Positions 40,301-55,300 of a stretch of 64,000 nt of DNA are shown here, piece after piece. The stretch's first letter is position 1. Each line of letters begins with the position of its first letter. The notes beneath the pieces were generated by a model. It was given only the letters and a program-made list of their open reading frames with translations, did no database searches and had not been told where the DNA came from. The DNA comes from Atrichornis clamosus (Eukaryota > Chordata > Aves > Passeriformes > Menuridae): positions 1 through 64,000 of the forward strand of contig WBMZ01009019.1 of assembly GCA_013400975.1 (NCBI GenBank), in the 5' to 3' direction. The translations under genes and the position numbers were made by a program.

Positions 40301-43300
40301 TGCTTTTTCCCTGGAGGAAGGATCAAAGAAGAAACAATGTGCAACAGATGTTAGTCATGTGGCTTAATGCAGTGTGATGTATAAAACCATGCAGAATATA
40401 AATTTGCTTCCAGTTTGATTGTTGTTAGTAGATTATCTCAACTGAAATCTGGTCAAAATAGTCCCAAATTACACAAGTATAAGACAACAGAATTAGTCCT
40501 CATACATATGATTTATTTAGATGGTAAGGCTTGAAGAAGATTTTCCACAACTTTGTGTTTATGTTACTTAAACTAATGCTGTTCAGTCTTGGACTTTTGT
40601 TTATATATAGACTGTATTTTCGGGACTGATTTTCTCACACATGTAAAGACTGCGAAAAGATTGAGATGAAGAGTCCTATAGCAGTCTGTTTTTATTTTAT
40701 GATTTACACTTACTAGCGTTGTTTTAAAGCTGAATGAAAGTGAGATTTTATATTCTACAGTTGACACAAACCTTTTTTTTAAGTGTCAAACAGTGGGAAA
40801 ACCCATTTTACTAGTACAAGTCTTTGCACTGTATCTTAATTGTTTTTTCAGCAATAGTCAGTTGAAAATTATGTGTATTTTAAGAGTTTTTCTAATCAAT
40901 TATATATTTTAATTATATAGCATTGCCTTTTTAATGCTTAATTAATATTCACATGGAAAGTGCTCCAAAAGCTAATCGAAGCTATTAGGACACATTGATA
41001 CAAATCTTATACCTTGTGTAACAGAGCATAAACCTGCCTCCAATGACTTTATAGGTAACTCAGGTGTATAACAAGAGCCCCTCTAGAAAGTTACTTTAAT
41101 GGTAAATGGTTTGGTTTAGTGTTTAGCTGCACTGCATAAATTAATAAAACTAAATCAAAAGAAGTGTTAAGGTAACTCTGCATTTTACTTTTGTTTTTAT
41201 ACACTTGCCTACTAGGCATTATGTATGATGTACATCAGTAATAGTATAAGCTATTGAATACGTTGCATATTTGATGTGAAACTGTACCATGCCAGAGGGA
41301 TAGTATGTTATAGACACCTTGAAATTACTCTTTTAGTGAAGAGTAGTTGTGTCTTCAATTAAAACCTGAGAAGATAGGTGGCAATTTTTTGTAGAAATGT
41401 GCATGGTAATGTGCAGAGAACTTTTCCAGTGATTAATAGCAGTGTTAGCAGTTTACTTAATGCAAAAGATCCTTTTCTGAGGTATTTCTCAGCTGTTTAA
41501 CACTAGGGGCAGAGTATGGGGTGCCATTTTAAAATAGAATTCAACAAAAAAATAATTTACCCTTAACAGTGTTTGGCATCTCCTGGCATAAGAACTTTTA
41601 ATTAACATCTGCGTAACAAGACTGAAATTGGCTAAGTTTGTTATATTTGCATTCTAAATTGATTATTAATGTAGCATTTCAGGAGTGTAAAGCAGGAACT
41701 ATTTAATATTTTTCTCCATCTCAAAGCAAATTGGATTTTTACTTGTGTTTTTCTCTCTAGTCATATATTATCTTAGTTTCCTATTTGAAGGTAAGGAAGT
41801 TGTTGTTATTTAGGTACCAGCTGCATTTGTTTATAAGCTTATATTTGTAGGCTGTTGTAATAATTAGAACTCCTATATAAAATTATCTTCTAAACAGTGT
41901 AGCTTACTTCTCAATGAGAATGCTGAATGTGTCAAAAAAAATACATTTCCAGTAATAACCACATTGAAAGTAGAAAATAACACAGCTGTCAATTTTGTGA
42001 CTTGATCCAGATGAAGATACCAAACATCCATCATTTTATTTTCTCTCTTCTTAAAATTAATGCTACACATAAATCACATTACCATGATAGCAGACCTGTA
42101 CAAACTGCAAGCCAAAAGATTAGGAGGGTTTCACCTCTCATTTTTTTTCTCTGTGATTTACTGTCCCTTGGAACGAATTTTAACATAGATTAATTTTAAG
42201 TTAAATGGACATGACACACACTGAAGATGACATCAAAATCTTATAGCTATTTTATCATAAAGAAAACTCCTGGCATCTCTAGATGTGCTGCTTGTTCTCT
42301 GTCTATTCACATTTAGTCATCATTACTCCCACAGGTTTTCTCAGAATTGCCATAACTTCTCAATCTCCTGAAAAAGTCAACATTCTCCACAGTTTGCATC
42401 TTTTACGTATTGAGTAATATATTTTTGGTAGTTTTGGAAAGTATTGCTGCCTGTATTCCTGACTGAGGCATCAGCACTGTTCTGTTGCATACCATTTGGA
42501 ACCAAATACGTTCACTGTTTTTCTGAAAGTTCTCAGCCCTCCTCAGAAAACTGCACTTGCTTTGTAGTCAGCTAAGAAATTTCATAAATGCACTGACGTA
42601 AAAATCTTTGATTTGATGTAATATATCCTGCATAAATCTTATTAATACTAGTGGACATTGCATGCTCAAAAAATGGGGGAAGGATAACTATTTGTCTGAG
42701 ATTTATATGGTCTTTGTGATGTCATTTGTAATGATTTCTGTGTTATGTTCAGGCATAAATTTTTCTTCACAGGCTTCATTTTGATGTCAGTAGGAGGTAT
42801 GCTTTCGTAACCGGAGAGTTTAATTGTTTGTTCATGACTACATAACACATGGATCAGTGCTTAGAACCCAAGGTTATTGGAGCCAGAGAAATACCTAAAT
42901 AGAGAGACGTGGTTGAAATGGCTAAAAATATACACATAGTTTTAGATATTTTAATCTAATATAGTGTGTCTGAAAATGGAAGGCATTCTTAAGATGTTGA
43001 TCTTAGCACATGAAGAAATGAAAGAGATGTGAACATTGCCAATCAGTTTATAAATGTAACTTTCCTTAGGATAAAAAATAAACTGAAATCAAACCTTGAA
43101 TCAAACTAGTATCAATTGATGGATAGATGTTCTAGAAATCTTGCCCTCTACCTTATATCTTTTGCATAGCCAGATGTAGCCAAGCACAGATCATCCTGAT
43201 CTGAATGTAATATTGCTCTGCTGTAATCTAGTTGTGAAGTGAATGATACAACATCAGATTTTTAAAAGCCTGTTATTATATTAAAGTTTTTTTTGTTTGC

Positions 43301-46300
43301 CAGCTTGTTCCTTTTGATTAGATTTTGCTTTTACTATTTCAAATTGATACAAGAATAAATCCTTCATGTTTCTAAACTGTTATCTCACTGATCTTTTCTT
43401 TTTCTCTTCTTGACTTGACTGAAATTGAGACACATAAACCATAACTAACCACTTTCTCACATCATTTTAGCATTCCGTTTTCCACATATGTATTGTACTT
43501 TGCCCTGAGATTTTTTGACTAGTCAGTTTTCTGTATTTTTGTGTTGATTGAAAATGAATCTATGATTTGAAATATGCAATGTATCTACTTGTGTGTATAT
43601 TTTTGCATGTACTGTCCTTACAGCTACCACTATTTTTGCATATACAGTGAAAAATATTACATTATATGTGCACTGTGTTTTTAAACAGTTAAAACAGTTA
43701 ATCACTTTCTTTCTCCAAGGGTATCAGTGCTTCTGGTAGCTGGAATTTTGGACTAAGTTAAAACTCCAAAAGAAAGAAATTTTTCTTGGTTTTTTGTATA
43801 TAATTTTTTAAAGTATTTTTCTGCATATGACCATAGAGGTCCAAATTATCTGCTTGTGTTAATAGGTATGAGATTGTATTACAGATAACCTAGCTGAGTA
43901 AATCAGGCTCAATTCCAATCTGTTAGGTTTACCTGCTATGATTCTCATTTCTAAATGAGTTGAGAAAAGTGTGGATGAGAGAATTTACTTGTATGCTTTG
44001 TATTTGGTATCAAGTGTAGGACCAAGATTTTTCATCTTGTGTGCAAGTTCCTGTCATGAGACTAAACTAGCAAATTTTGTTATTTCAATTGCTTACTCAA
44101 AGACCAGGCTTTCCATCTGACTTGGCTGAGTACTAGTCTGACAATACAGGAGTTACATAAGGTATTTGCTCTCTGGTCCTGTCTGTAAATAACCTTAGGA
44201 TCTCCTAGACTGCTGTGAAGACTGTGGGTCTCAATACCTTTGCCAGAACAAGAGTTGTCTGTGGACTCCTAAACGAGAGACTGGAAAGAAAGAGGTAATA
44301 GTCAGGCTTTTTTTATGGTAGTGTCTGCCTTCTTAGAGTTCAGGTCAAAGGCCATACAGGTTTGAAATAGGATAAATGAAGTGTCTTCTGTGAGCGTCAG
44401 TATAAATGTTCCACTTTGGAGTGCAATTGTACATGTGCAACTGAGCTGATGCAGCATTTTCTAGGCAAAAGAATCTGTACCTTCTCCACACCTAGAATGT
44501 TTTTGTACTTTGCACTGAGTGCAGGGAGAGGAATGCACATCTTCCATTATTAGCTCTCATTTCTGACTTCTGCGTAAGTAAAACTTCCTGTGTCTTCTTG
44601 TCTGTAGTTTTATCTCTTCTAAGATTATAAAGGTAAATTGAAAAAAAAAAGTTTGTAAACCATCACAAATTACAAATGTATAGACCTTATTAATGTGGTA
44701 TTTTAAAATCTGAATTTGCAAAACCTGTAAATATGGGTAGTATACAAATGCCTTTGTGTTACATAAAATCTAAGTGATTGTGCTCCTGCAAACAAGTTTT
44801 TTTGTTTGTGATTATCTTTCACTTTCCACAGTAATTAGACTAGCAGAAAGTTGAGTTACATGCAGCATTTTAAAACCCAGTGGCCTTTTCCCAAGTGCAT
44901 AATTCATAGGAAAAAAAAGCCAGTGTTCAGATAGAATGATTTGTGCTGATATAGTCTGATGTTACAGTTCCATCATTCCACTAGAGAGAGAGACAAGGAA
45001 TGTCAACATAATTTACTTTTTCAGGTCATGAATTACCTGTTGCTGTTTATGGCTAAGAGAAATTAACTTGGAAGATATGGATCTGATACTGACAGGCTCA
45101 TTAGAACTTTTCAGTGGGTTGAGGAGTGCCACATATTGTCTTTCACTAATAGGCTGAGTTTTTTTCTGGTTAAATTGTCAGTGTTTGCAATTTAGTTAAA
45201 AATGTCTGCTCTCCTTATTTTGTTTACATAAGTCAGAAAGGCACAGTGAAGCTCTGGCAAATGCCAACACCTGATTATTTCTTGCTACAGAATGTTTAAA
45301 TTTAATGTGACTTGGATCACACATTGGAGAAGGAACTTGCAAATAAAGATTTATTTTTTTTTCATGGTACTGTTTACAGAGCACAGTGTGCTGCTCTAGA
45401 AGCCTTTGATGCAACTCTCTACAGTGGTTTCTATCACATGTTCCTTTATGAGATCCCAGAGAATTAGGTGTTTCCATGCTTTTTATACCTGTGGTGTGTA
45501 TTGTAATGTGTTTTGCAAAGATCTGGCAATTTCTTTGTGTAATGTTTGTCTGGGCCCAATGAGGGAATGTTTGAGATGGCATGTGCTTCCCTGTCATTAG
45601 TATGCTGAAGATATCCACCTCCCTGTTGTCATACCCAGATGGTGCAGGCTCTGCTTTCCCACTCTTTGATTCATAGACTTATATAAGAAGGAGTTGGCTG
45701 AGGTTCAGCTAGAGGTAATGCTCATAGAAAGAAAGGAAAAAAATAGTGATGCATCATCTGATTCCACTGTTGAGAAACAGTGCTTGCCTTCTTTCAAGAA
45801 GTCTCATCTACTAATTTATTGGATTCTCCTAATTCTATGAGATCATTGTTGGATACCGGTTTTTTTTTAAGAGGCACGTTTTTACTAATTTGTCTGAGCA
45901 TTATTGGTCAATGAGTGAATCATCTTTAGGTCAGTTTAGACCCTTCTGTTTTAATTTGGGAGGTGGGTAGTCCTGAGTGGGTATTGGAGGTCTGCTGTCT
46001 GTCATGACAAGTCAATTGTTGGGCGTTTTAAGTCTTCAAATGTAAACTTGTCCAAGGCTTTATGTGTTTAAATGCTGTATAGATGTGAGTATTAGAATAA
46101 AATTCTAGTCTGAGATACATTTATGTCTCTCTCCCATTGAAATAACAAGAGTCATATGCATACATGTGGAGAACTGAACTTGGCTTTAAGTGTTTTCTCA
46201 AATAAACATAAAGTATGAACATAACTCGCTTTAGTTTCTCTATATGAGTACCCATAAAAGGGCTCAGAATTGTCAACACAGAAATACTGTTATTCTTTCA

Positions 46301-49300
46301 GGTGTTCACCTACTACGTTGCACTTCTTGCTTTACTTTTTTCTCTATTTCAGCTATCTTTGCCGTTGCCTTTTTCTGATTTGTACTCAGGGTATGCTTTT
46401 GACTGTCAAGAGATGCTAAGCTGATGAACTGTTTTGTGTCTGATTAGAAACTTGCCCATGGGCAGTAGCATAAACATCAAACCTCTTGTGCAGCCAGTCC
46501 CTATACCTCTAGGGAAGAGTAGTTTGATAATAGCTTGGGTTGTGCTTTGTGCATTTATAGCACATTTGTACTGCTGTTTTTGCTTTAGTACTTGGACAGT
46601 CTCAAATTTCATTCTAACTATGTCAAATTATCAAATAAAGCTACAACACTGCATTGGCCAGGAAAACAAGAGACTGGACAGTAACATGTTTGTGATTGAA
46701 TTTCTTCCAGTTTTTCAATTCTTAGGCTAATATCCGTGTTCAAGAGTTGCCAGCAGTTGTCTACGTTAACTGAAGAACTATTTCTTTATATATTTATTGG
46801 TTTTATTTTATTTTAATTGAAAGAAAATCCTTCTGAGCAAATAAACAAAGCTGATAAAATTTGAGAGTTGGTGAGCTAAGTGATTCTTGATATTCAGCAG
46901 CAGACTACATTAATTGGGTAGCAGCTTGGTTCAACCTTCGTGCATATCACTACTTCATCTTTACATAGGAAGATAGATACATGTCTTCAGAAAGTTTCAG
47001 CTTAAAAGCAATACAATAAGAAAAGTCCATTCTGCATATTCTGAATAAATCAGCATTACATATTGGGGGTTTCCTTTACTGGGCCGTTTGATGCCTAAAC
47101 ACAGATGTCTCACACATACATGACTTAGTGATGTGGGTACCGTGTAGAGACATATATGGGGGAGCATTATACACATCCAGAAGTATTTTGCTGCCATTCC
47201 TTTGCCCAATCCTGTGTCCACTCCTGTGTGTACATACTTAAATAGTATGTTTAATTTTGGAGTAGAATACTACCTGACCTTCCTGAGAGAATTTTGACTG
47301 GCAAATGAGAGTTGATGGGAGAGGAAACTTATCCTCTCTGTGAAGTGTGGTTTACGGCTTCATAAGAAAATCTAAGATTAGAGCATAGGAAAGGTCTTGT
47401 AAGAGCCTTATGCTTGCAGTTGTAAACACAAACACTGACACCTCCAGAGTTTACCCATGTCTTGGATTAGTTCCTGCTTGTTAATGGAGCAGAATTAAAC
47501 TGCAAAGACAATATTACTAAGAGCTTGAAGGAAACAGCTGGTAGTTAAGGATCTTATTGAGGGTAAAGAGCTTTTCTGTGGTCATGTGTATTAATTCTGC
47601 CTTATATCTGATGCTTGTAATATAGCTGAAGGAGGAAATACAGGGGATCTGTAGAATGCTTCAAGACCTGTCTTTCTGGAAAAGGGGTGGGACCACATAA
47701 TTTATTATTCGATTCAGATATGGAGATGTTTTAGCCCGTTTGTCATAAAGCTGGGATTTTAAAAGATAAAGGCCCTGTTCACAGATGCTAAGCTTTGCAG
47801 TAGATTAAGTTTGCATTTAAATGTGAAGTATGGCTGGAAAGTCCTGTGCTGCCCTTGCCACAGTTGTTGCAGACTGACAACTGTTGTTGTCATATATAGC
47901 ATTTTTTACTGCTTTTTAAAAAAGGCAGAAAAGTAATGCACCAAAATACCATAGTATTCTCCTCACTCTGATACTCAGGGAAATTGCTTAGTATTTACTT
48001 ATTAGACTTGAAAGCACTTTGAGAATATAAAGACACCCATGCCGACACCATAATTCTCGCAAAATGTATGTGAGCTGGTTCATTTCTGTAAATTTGGTCA
48101 TTTCAAATGACCTTGTTTCATCTTGCTTTCTTTAGCTTTTTTTGTCTGAAACCACAGGAAAAGGTTTTATTACTATTATTGTGACTACTTTGAGCAAAGT
48201 CCTATGCCTGTGATCACAGTGGAAATTATAGCAATGGTCTGCTCCTTTATAAGTAATTCTTTGGATGTTTTTCAACTTTCTATTTTAGTTCTTTATTTAT
48301 TATCTGCCTAGAAACCACTCTCTTGGTCACATAATTTTCAGACTTTTGACATCTGAATGCGATTACTACATACAATTCTTAATGGTGGGTGATTTTAATC
48401 TTTACAGTGGCAATAAATCTGGCAAACCCCTCAAGGAACAGTGTGGATTTCTTGACATTTTGTTCCCTTTCTACTTATTGCAAAGATTACTTGAATCAAA
48501 AATGTAGGGCTGGTAACTATTTTTATTATTACTAATGCTCAAATGTCAAAGCAGGTATTCCAACAAACTTTACTTTCAGCTAATCATTATAATCTGCTTA
48601 TTCTAGGCTTAACCAGTGTGAGTTAGGTCTCTTTGGCAGTACATTATTTCTCTTTCCTGAGGTATAGGAAGCTACTATAATTTCCTTCTTGACATGCAAG
48701 AACATGCAGAGAAGACTGTTCAAATAGAACTGGTTTGATATACTATTTTGTTATGACACTAATATCTACAGGCTTGTTTTGTAAATGTTTGATGAAATAC
48801 ATAAGAACATTCATTAAATCACAATGAAAAAAGTGTTGAAAGGAGAGGGGCCATTATAGGACATGTTGTGGAGAATCTGGGCAGTAGTGATGTTGATGTT
48901 TTAGTTTATCCCTGTACTGAGACTGTTGCAGTGAATGCACTGATAAAGACAATAAAATGAGGGATGGTTATTATAATTCTCTTATACTAAACAGCTGAAA
49001 AAAAATTATTTCCTAGTTTTTGTACTTTCTCTGCCACTGCCTAATTTTTAAGGTTTTTATGTTGTATGCAGAGCAGATTTCTCTGATGTGTTGGTCATGT
49101 CCAAATTATTCTGCGTCCCTCTGATAGGGAAAGGTATTATTTGAAAGGTACACACAAATTTCCAACCTGTATGAGTAAAGTTACTATTGATGTAGAACTC
49201 TTAGTATATCTTAAACTACATCAGTTGCACTTTCTAAACAGTTTCATCTGAAGTCTCTTTCCATCTGCTCCAGCCAAATAATGGCAACGTTGTTTAATTT

Positions 49301-52300
49301 TTAGAAAAAACTTTTAATTAAAACCCTCCATACTTTCCAAAATGGGTCTGTAGGATCATCAAACCCTAAACTTTTAATGAGGTTAAAAAGAGATTTTCCT
49401 GCCTTATTTTGTATTTCAGTGATTGAATTTCTGACATAGATTTCTTCTGATTGTGTTGACTAAAGAAAAGATGGGTTGTTTGGGATTTTTTTTTCAGAAA
49501 AGATAAACTGTAGAACTACAGAATTTTTCAGAGTGTTGTCAAAATATTATAGTTTGTTCCATAAATGTTGGCACCTATTGGCTTGTGGATCATTTTATTT
49601 GACTGAAAATTTGAAACAAAATTTTTGGTTTTTTCAAGAGCTGATGCACTACAGTCAGGGTGCTTTCATACATATTTTCTCTGCACCCACTCATGCTTCA
49701 CATCACTCTGTGGCTGTTGGAGATTTACTTTTGGACTAGTGGGAATCTTGTGATATAGACTGAGAGTTAAAGTGTTGGAATTGGTGGAGGAATGCATGTA
49801 AGAATGGTTTGTTCTTAGGGAGATCATAAGGACAAGTTTAGTGCTTAGTGTAAGAATGGTTTGTTCTTAGGGAGATCATAAGGACAAGTTTAGTGCTTAG
49901 TGTGCTTCCAAGGACAAGAAAAGGCTGCTCTGTGTTTCCTTTTTCTGTGAGGCAATTTGGTCTATGGAGGATTTGCGGTAAATTAATTTAGATATATGAG
50001 TTTGAGTATATGAAAAATTTGCTTGGAGATTGTGGTTTGTGAATAAAATACTATCTCTCTTATCTGGGATGGCTTTTGGATTTCCTTTGTCTGTGGTAGC
50101 ATGAAGGAAATAGATGGTTTAATTTCTTTCAATTTAAAGGCTAGTCTGATTTTTGCTAGGTGGCAGGCATCTTGTGATGACTGTCTGCTCTTTCCACAGT
50201 ATGCCTCTGCTTAAAAAGCAGGTTAGTATGTGCTTTGCTATTACAAGTTTATAATTTTGACTTCTAAGTCTAGCTTTAAATGTTGAAATTGAACAGTGAA
50301 ATCACATGCATTTGATATGTCACATTTGTGATATGATGCTGCACTGATATTTTTTAAAGTTTCATTTCCCTTTAATTATAGAGTAATTTTAGATTTTCAA
50401 ATATCCTTAAGATTACTTGGAAAATTGTTCTCCTCTGCTTAAATTGTTCGAAGGTAAAAGTTACGGTAATGTTTTGAATTAAAGAGGCAGTACAGTGAAT
50501 GTTATTTGTTGTATACAGAGCTATATTGTCAAATAAATATCAGGGAGTTTGCTCTTAGGAATACTTGTAGTTTTTTATATGATCATCAGCTTGGTAATCA
50601 TAGATACTGAGTTAAAGCTGTGAGATAATTCTGGACAGCCTTGTTAGTCTTCTTGGCAATAACTTTGTATACCACCAAAAGAAAGGTGCGTACGGTTTGG
50701 TCACGGAACAAATTTTTCAGAGGCCTAAATTAGACCTTAGAATGTTGAAATGTAGAAAGAGTTCTGTTGTCAGTGATAGAAATGGCTTTGCTAGTATCTT
50801 GTGTATCTCACATATATGTCCTGCAATATTTAGTTGGTTTCTGTCTTCACAGAAAAAATTTTTTGCACTTCTCAGGGCTAGCTGAAGCACAATTGTATTT
50901 TACTTACTGTACAGTGCTGCAGACAAAAATGCAGCATAACAAAGACAAAATAGTTTGGAAAGAATGCAAAGGTATTTCTAGGTGACTGTAGAACACGACT
51001 TTGAGCTGTTCGGGGAAATTTTTTCAGTTCCGCGCTGGTTTCAGTAGCATCAAAGGTAAAAAAATCTTTAGGGCCAGTGCTGTTTTCTGATCTTGATTTT
51101 GCATGATGTATTTGTAATGCTGAATGTTACATATTGATAGTACATTGTATGTATGTAAAAGCAGTATGTGCAAGTTATGTCTTGGAACAAACAGATTTAC
51201 AGATAAATTCCTCCTTCTGAATCCCATTACTTAAGCTTAACTTATCATGTTTTCTTTGAACCAATTTGATAGGCTAAATATTTGCTATAACAGTGCAGAG
51301 AAAAGTAGTTTTATTCACTTACTTTTCCAGAGCAATTGGAATACTAAAATAATTCAGTGGCATGAAGATGCTTGATTTAAAAAAAAGATACACCTTTCTT
51401 GCAAGGAAGTACTTAAGGATAAAATGAAGTTCTGCTGTTGGTCTACAGTCTGTGTAAAGTCTTAGCTTCACATAATTTAATGAAAACAGATCTATTGGCT
51501 GAGAAAGTAGAATTCAACAAATTCTATTTATGCACTAAGCAACTTTTTTCTTAAAAGCCACAGTGGACACGTCCTCGTATGGGTGGTGTAAACCAACAGT
51601 CTCTGCTTAACAGCTATTTACTCCTTTTCTTACAATATCTGAGAAACAGACCTCTGATTTTGAACGGATCCCAGTGTTACTCTGTTGTCTGGTAGTGCCA
51701 GATTAGATAGGTTCTTTTTTCCTTGAAGCTTAATTTTTTCTTTGGCCAGTTGACCTGAGCTAATACAACAGTGTACATGTATACAAGCAAATGCTATCAG
51801 TTCCCAGGAAAGAAAATGTACTGCAGCCACAGAGGTATTTCTTCTCTTTCTGGGAAGAAACAGCTACATCTCATTTGTGTATATCCGTATAACTGTCCTA
51901 TTTGCAGTGGATTCTCAGTTAATTGAATTTAAACCCGTGGGAGTTATTGCTATAGAGTCATGGCTCTCAGCAGGAGTGAGGTATGTATTGCTGTCACCGA
52001 AGAACTTTCATCTCCAGAACTTGGAATTGACCCCAGCAGAAACACACTGAGAGAGACTGTCCCTTGTACAGTCAGGCCATGGAGAGAGTAACAGGTTCTT
52101 ATTTCTACCTGTGACTGCTAACAGGTGGTGAGGACAGCACAATAAACCTAGAAGTTTGAATCCGGGATATAACCTCAGCATGGAATGTATCTTTTTAAGT
52201 GTTTCCTAACCTAAAATCAACAAGCTATACTACAGTTTAAGTTGCAATCAAACAACTGTGTACAGTATGCCACAGACACACTCATGTTTGAAGCAAGTCT

Positions 52301-55300
52301 CAAGGAGTGTTGTCCCACTTTACCTTAAATTCTGCTAAAACGAAAAATGTAAAGAAATTACACTACCTGTGGAGTTTAACTAGGTTTTCAGCAGAGTAAC
52401 TGGATTTGTCTGTAAAACTGTTAGCTATTTGGAAGCTTCAGTTGGTATTCTCTGAAAAATTGTATAGCTTACACAAGTTTTTGGCCATCAGGTTCATAAA
52501 TCTAAACTGATATGAATGCCAAATACCATTTGAGGTTTAAAAAAAATTGATCAATGCTGACAAGGCCGAATATGGTGAACCAAATTTTAATCATTTGGCA
52601 AGATGTAGACCTAACTGAAACTTCAGGGAAGTATCCAACTGGTATTAGCTGAATTTAAATGTAAATATAATGATCTTTGATCTTGTTAGAAATTTTGGAA
52701 TATACTCACATCCTGTGAGTGGTCAATATCCACATGCAAATATGAATGAATGCTCTTATAAAAAGAGAGAGGTTTTAGTGTACTAGCAGAACTGTTTGCA
52801 GGGGAGTATGAGGGATTCAGTAAAAAAATTTCTGCTTATTTTAAATTTTAAAATCCTTGATGATTTAAAAATAACCCAAACCAACTAAACAAAATCACCT
52901 CAAAATTGGTATCTTTTGACGCATGGTAGTTTAGTTGCTGTGTTCTTGCAATGCGGGAAACCACCTCACTGTATTCTTCTCAATCTGGAAAAATACTCAC
53001 TAAATACTTAATAATTAATATAATTATTAATTATTAATCTGTATCAACATTTTGCCAAATAATTTGGCATTATCAACTTAGCATCTTCAAAACTGACATT
53101 CTGTATTCAAGGCTGATTTGGTAAATTCACAAAGCACAAGTTATCAGGCCACAGCTGGAAATCTACAGAAGAAATGGTAGATGCAATAGATGTTTATAAA
53201 ATATAAAGGTGTTTCCTTCTGTTTGTCACCTTTGAAAACAGCAGACAAATGTATTCTGTAACAGTTTCCTTGACAATGGGAAAAGTATTTGTTCAGTCCT
53301 TAGGACAGCCTGAAACAAATTGGGAGGTCTATGAAAAGGTAAATTGATAGCAGATGCAAGAGAATAAAAGTTCATTAATACGTGATGCTTAATGTTATAA
53401 TTAATTAATGCAATTCTCAGTTATACTAGCCATTTCCAGTTAGACCATCCTTTGCTATGTGCATCAATATAATAGCTGAATGTCTTTTTATGATGAATGA
53501 AGTAATTCACATTCACACTAGCTACTTCAAGCTAAACTATCCTTTTGCTATAAGATTCTACAGTAATAGCTGGTTGTCCTGTATAATGGATAAAGTAATT
53601 CTCAGGCACACTGAAGCTCTTCTATAACTGGATATGATGTAATTTAATCTTATTTCTCCATCAGCACAATAAATGCGACTGTGTGTGAAACAGAATCTGT
53701 GTTTGTGTGTAAGATTTTGCTTGGAAATAATCTTCCAAAAGGAGGAAAATGAAGGCATGGCAAAGAGTTTCATGTTCCCAAAAGATTCTGTTTACGGTTT
53801 TGTTGAACTTAGCATTTGGTGTAAGGAGGGTAGATTGTTCTAGTTTTAATAATCATAATGCTGTTCTGTTTTAATATTGCATGTTCGGTGGGCTGCCATA
53901 AAGTTGTTACAAATTGAAGGGCTGATATAACATGAAATGAAGCACCTCTTCTGAATGGTCCTTTTGTTCGGTGTTTAACGAATTAGTATGTTGACATTTG
54001 TCACTGATGGGTTTCATTATTTGCTGAAAGGGTTTTAAGGGGTTTGACAGCATGAATGGTTTGTCCTACAGACTTCTGAGAATTGATAAAGGCATCTTTG
54101 TTCTTTGTGCAAAAGCACAACAGATATCTTATTGACTGATGCATACAAAAAAGAAGGCTTGTATAGCTACTGTGCAGAATAAACTAAGAGAATGAAGCCA
54201 TTACGTATTCTTCTATGTTTTTCTCTCTTTTTTTTGCTAACAGCATGTATCTCCTTAATCAATGTAACGAGAAGCATTGGATATTCATTCAATAAAATGA
54301 AAGCATGCAATTAATATCACTTTATATACTGTTTATAGATGACAAAAATAAGAAAAACAGGTAATGGATAATAGTACAACTAATTAGTTAAAATTCTGCA
54401 TTTCTAAGGTGAGTGTGCTTTTGTATAAACAGAGGATAAAGGCATACTAGAAATAATGCATTTTAGCAGGAATGTTGAAAATCAGAAGAGACTTTACAGT
54501 TTATATTCTGCACTGTTCTGTTAAGTAAAAGGAAAGGCTTCAGAAAATGGATTAAGCACTAATTCTTAAAGCAAGAATTGTAGGTGATACGGCATATCAA
54601 CAAGAATTAGATTACATGTGAATTGGATAATTATCTTCATCTTTTTGTTTTTTCCCACATTTATAATTGGCACAAGGAGCAAGAGTGTAATAGGCACCAA
54701 CTAAAAATTTATAAGTGTCAGATCTGTGTCTCTTTTATGATCTGAGAAGTTCTGATTTTTTAATTAAAAACCTCTGAGCTTTACCTCTTTATTTATTTTT
54801 TCTTGGAAATATATTTATATTTAATAGCTCTCTCTCCTCCAGTAAAGTTTGAGATTTCCTCAATGGTTCAGGTATACATCTGGAGTTTTCTCATTCTGCA
54901 GATGAAGTATTTGTGGTAGGAATCCTTAAAAAACAAGAGAATTTCTTAGGCTTAGTTTGGTTTGTGATGCTACTTTTACTGTAGTTCATGGAGATTTCAT
55001 AAGAACCAGTTCTGTCTTCAAGCAGATTTCATTTCCTTGTTGCTTTTAGAACAATGGTACCACAAGGCTTTAAAATGAGAAAAGAATCCTGGAGAACTCA
55101 AAGAACGGGCAATCTCTTTTCCTTTTTCATTGATTTGGCTTTTTTGCTGTGGATAAAATCTTTCTTCTATAAATCAAATGAAGAAAAAATGAGCCATTCT
55201 CTATTTTATTTTGCCTTGTCCATGTCACTTTTTGAGAGCACTAATGTATAGGCCCTTAACTTGAGTGAATTTTCACCGAATGTGGTGAAGCATATAAGTA

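Noticed and set aside
45196..45618. 140-codon open frame on the minus strand
   Set aside because: It is the longest open frame outside AOPEP exons and CR1 copies, but there is no recognisable domain, no signal for a promoter or splice structure, and it lies in AT-rich intron where such lengths occur by chance.
46434..46730. 98-codon plus-strand open frame with hydrophobic stretches
   Set aside because: The hydrophobic stretch reflects T-rich DNA. There are no conserved motifs and an equally long antisense frame overlaps it.
52130..52180. tRNA-like T-loop string (gtttgaatccggg)
   Set aside because: No matching acceptor stem, D-arm or anticodon arm could be formed in the surrounding 80 bases.
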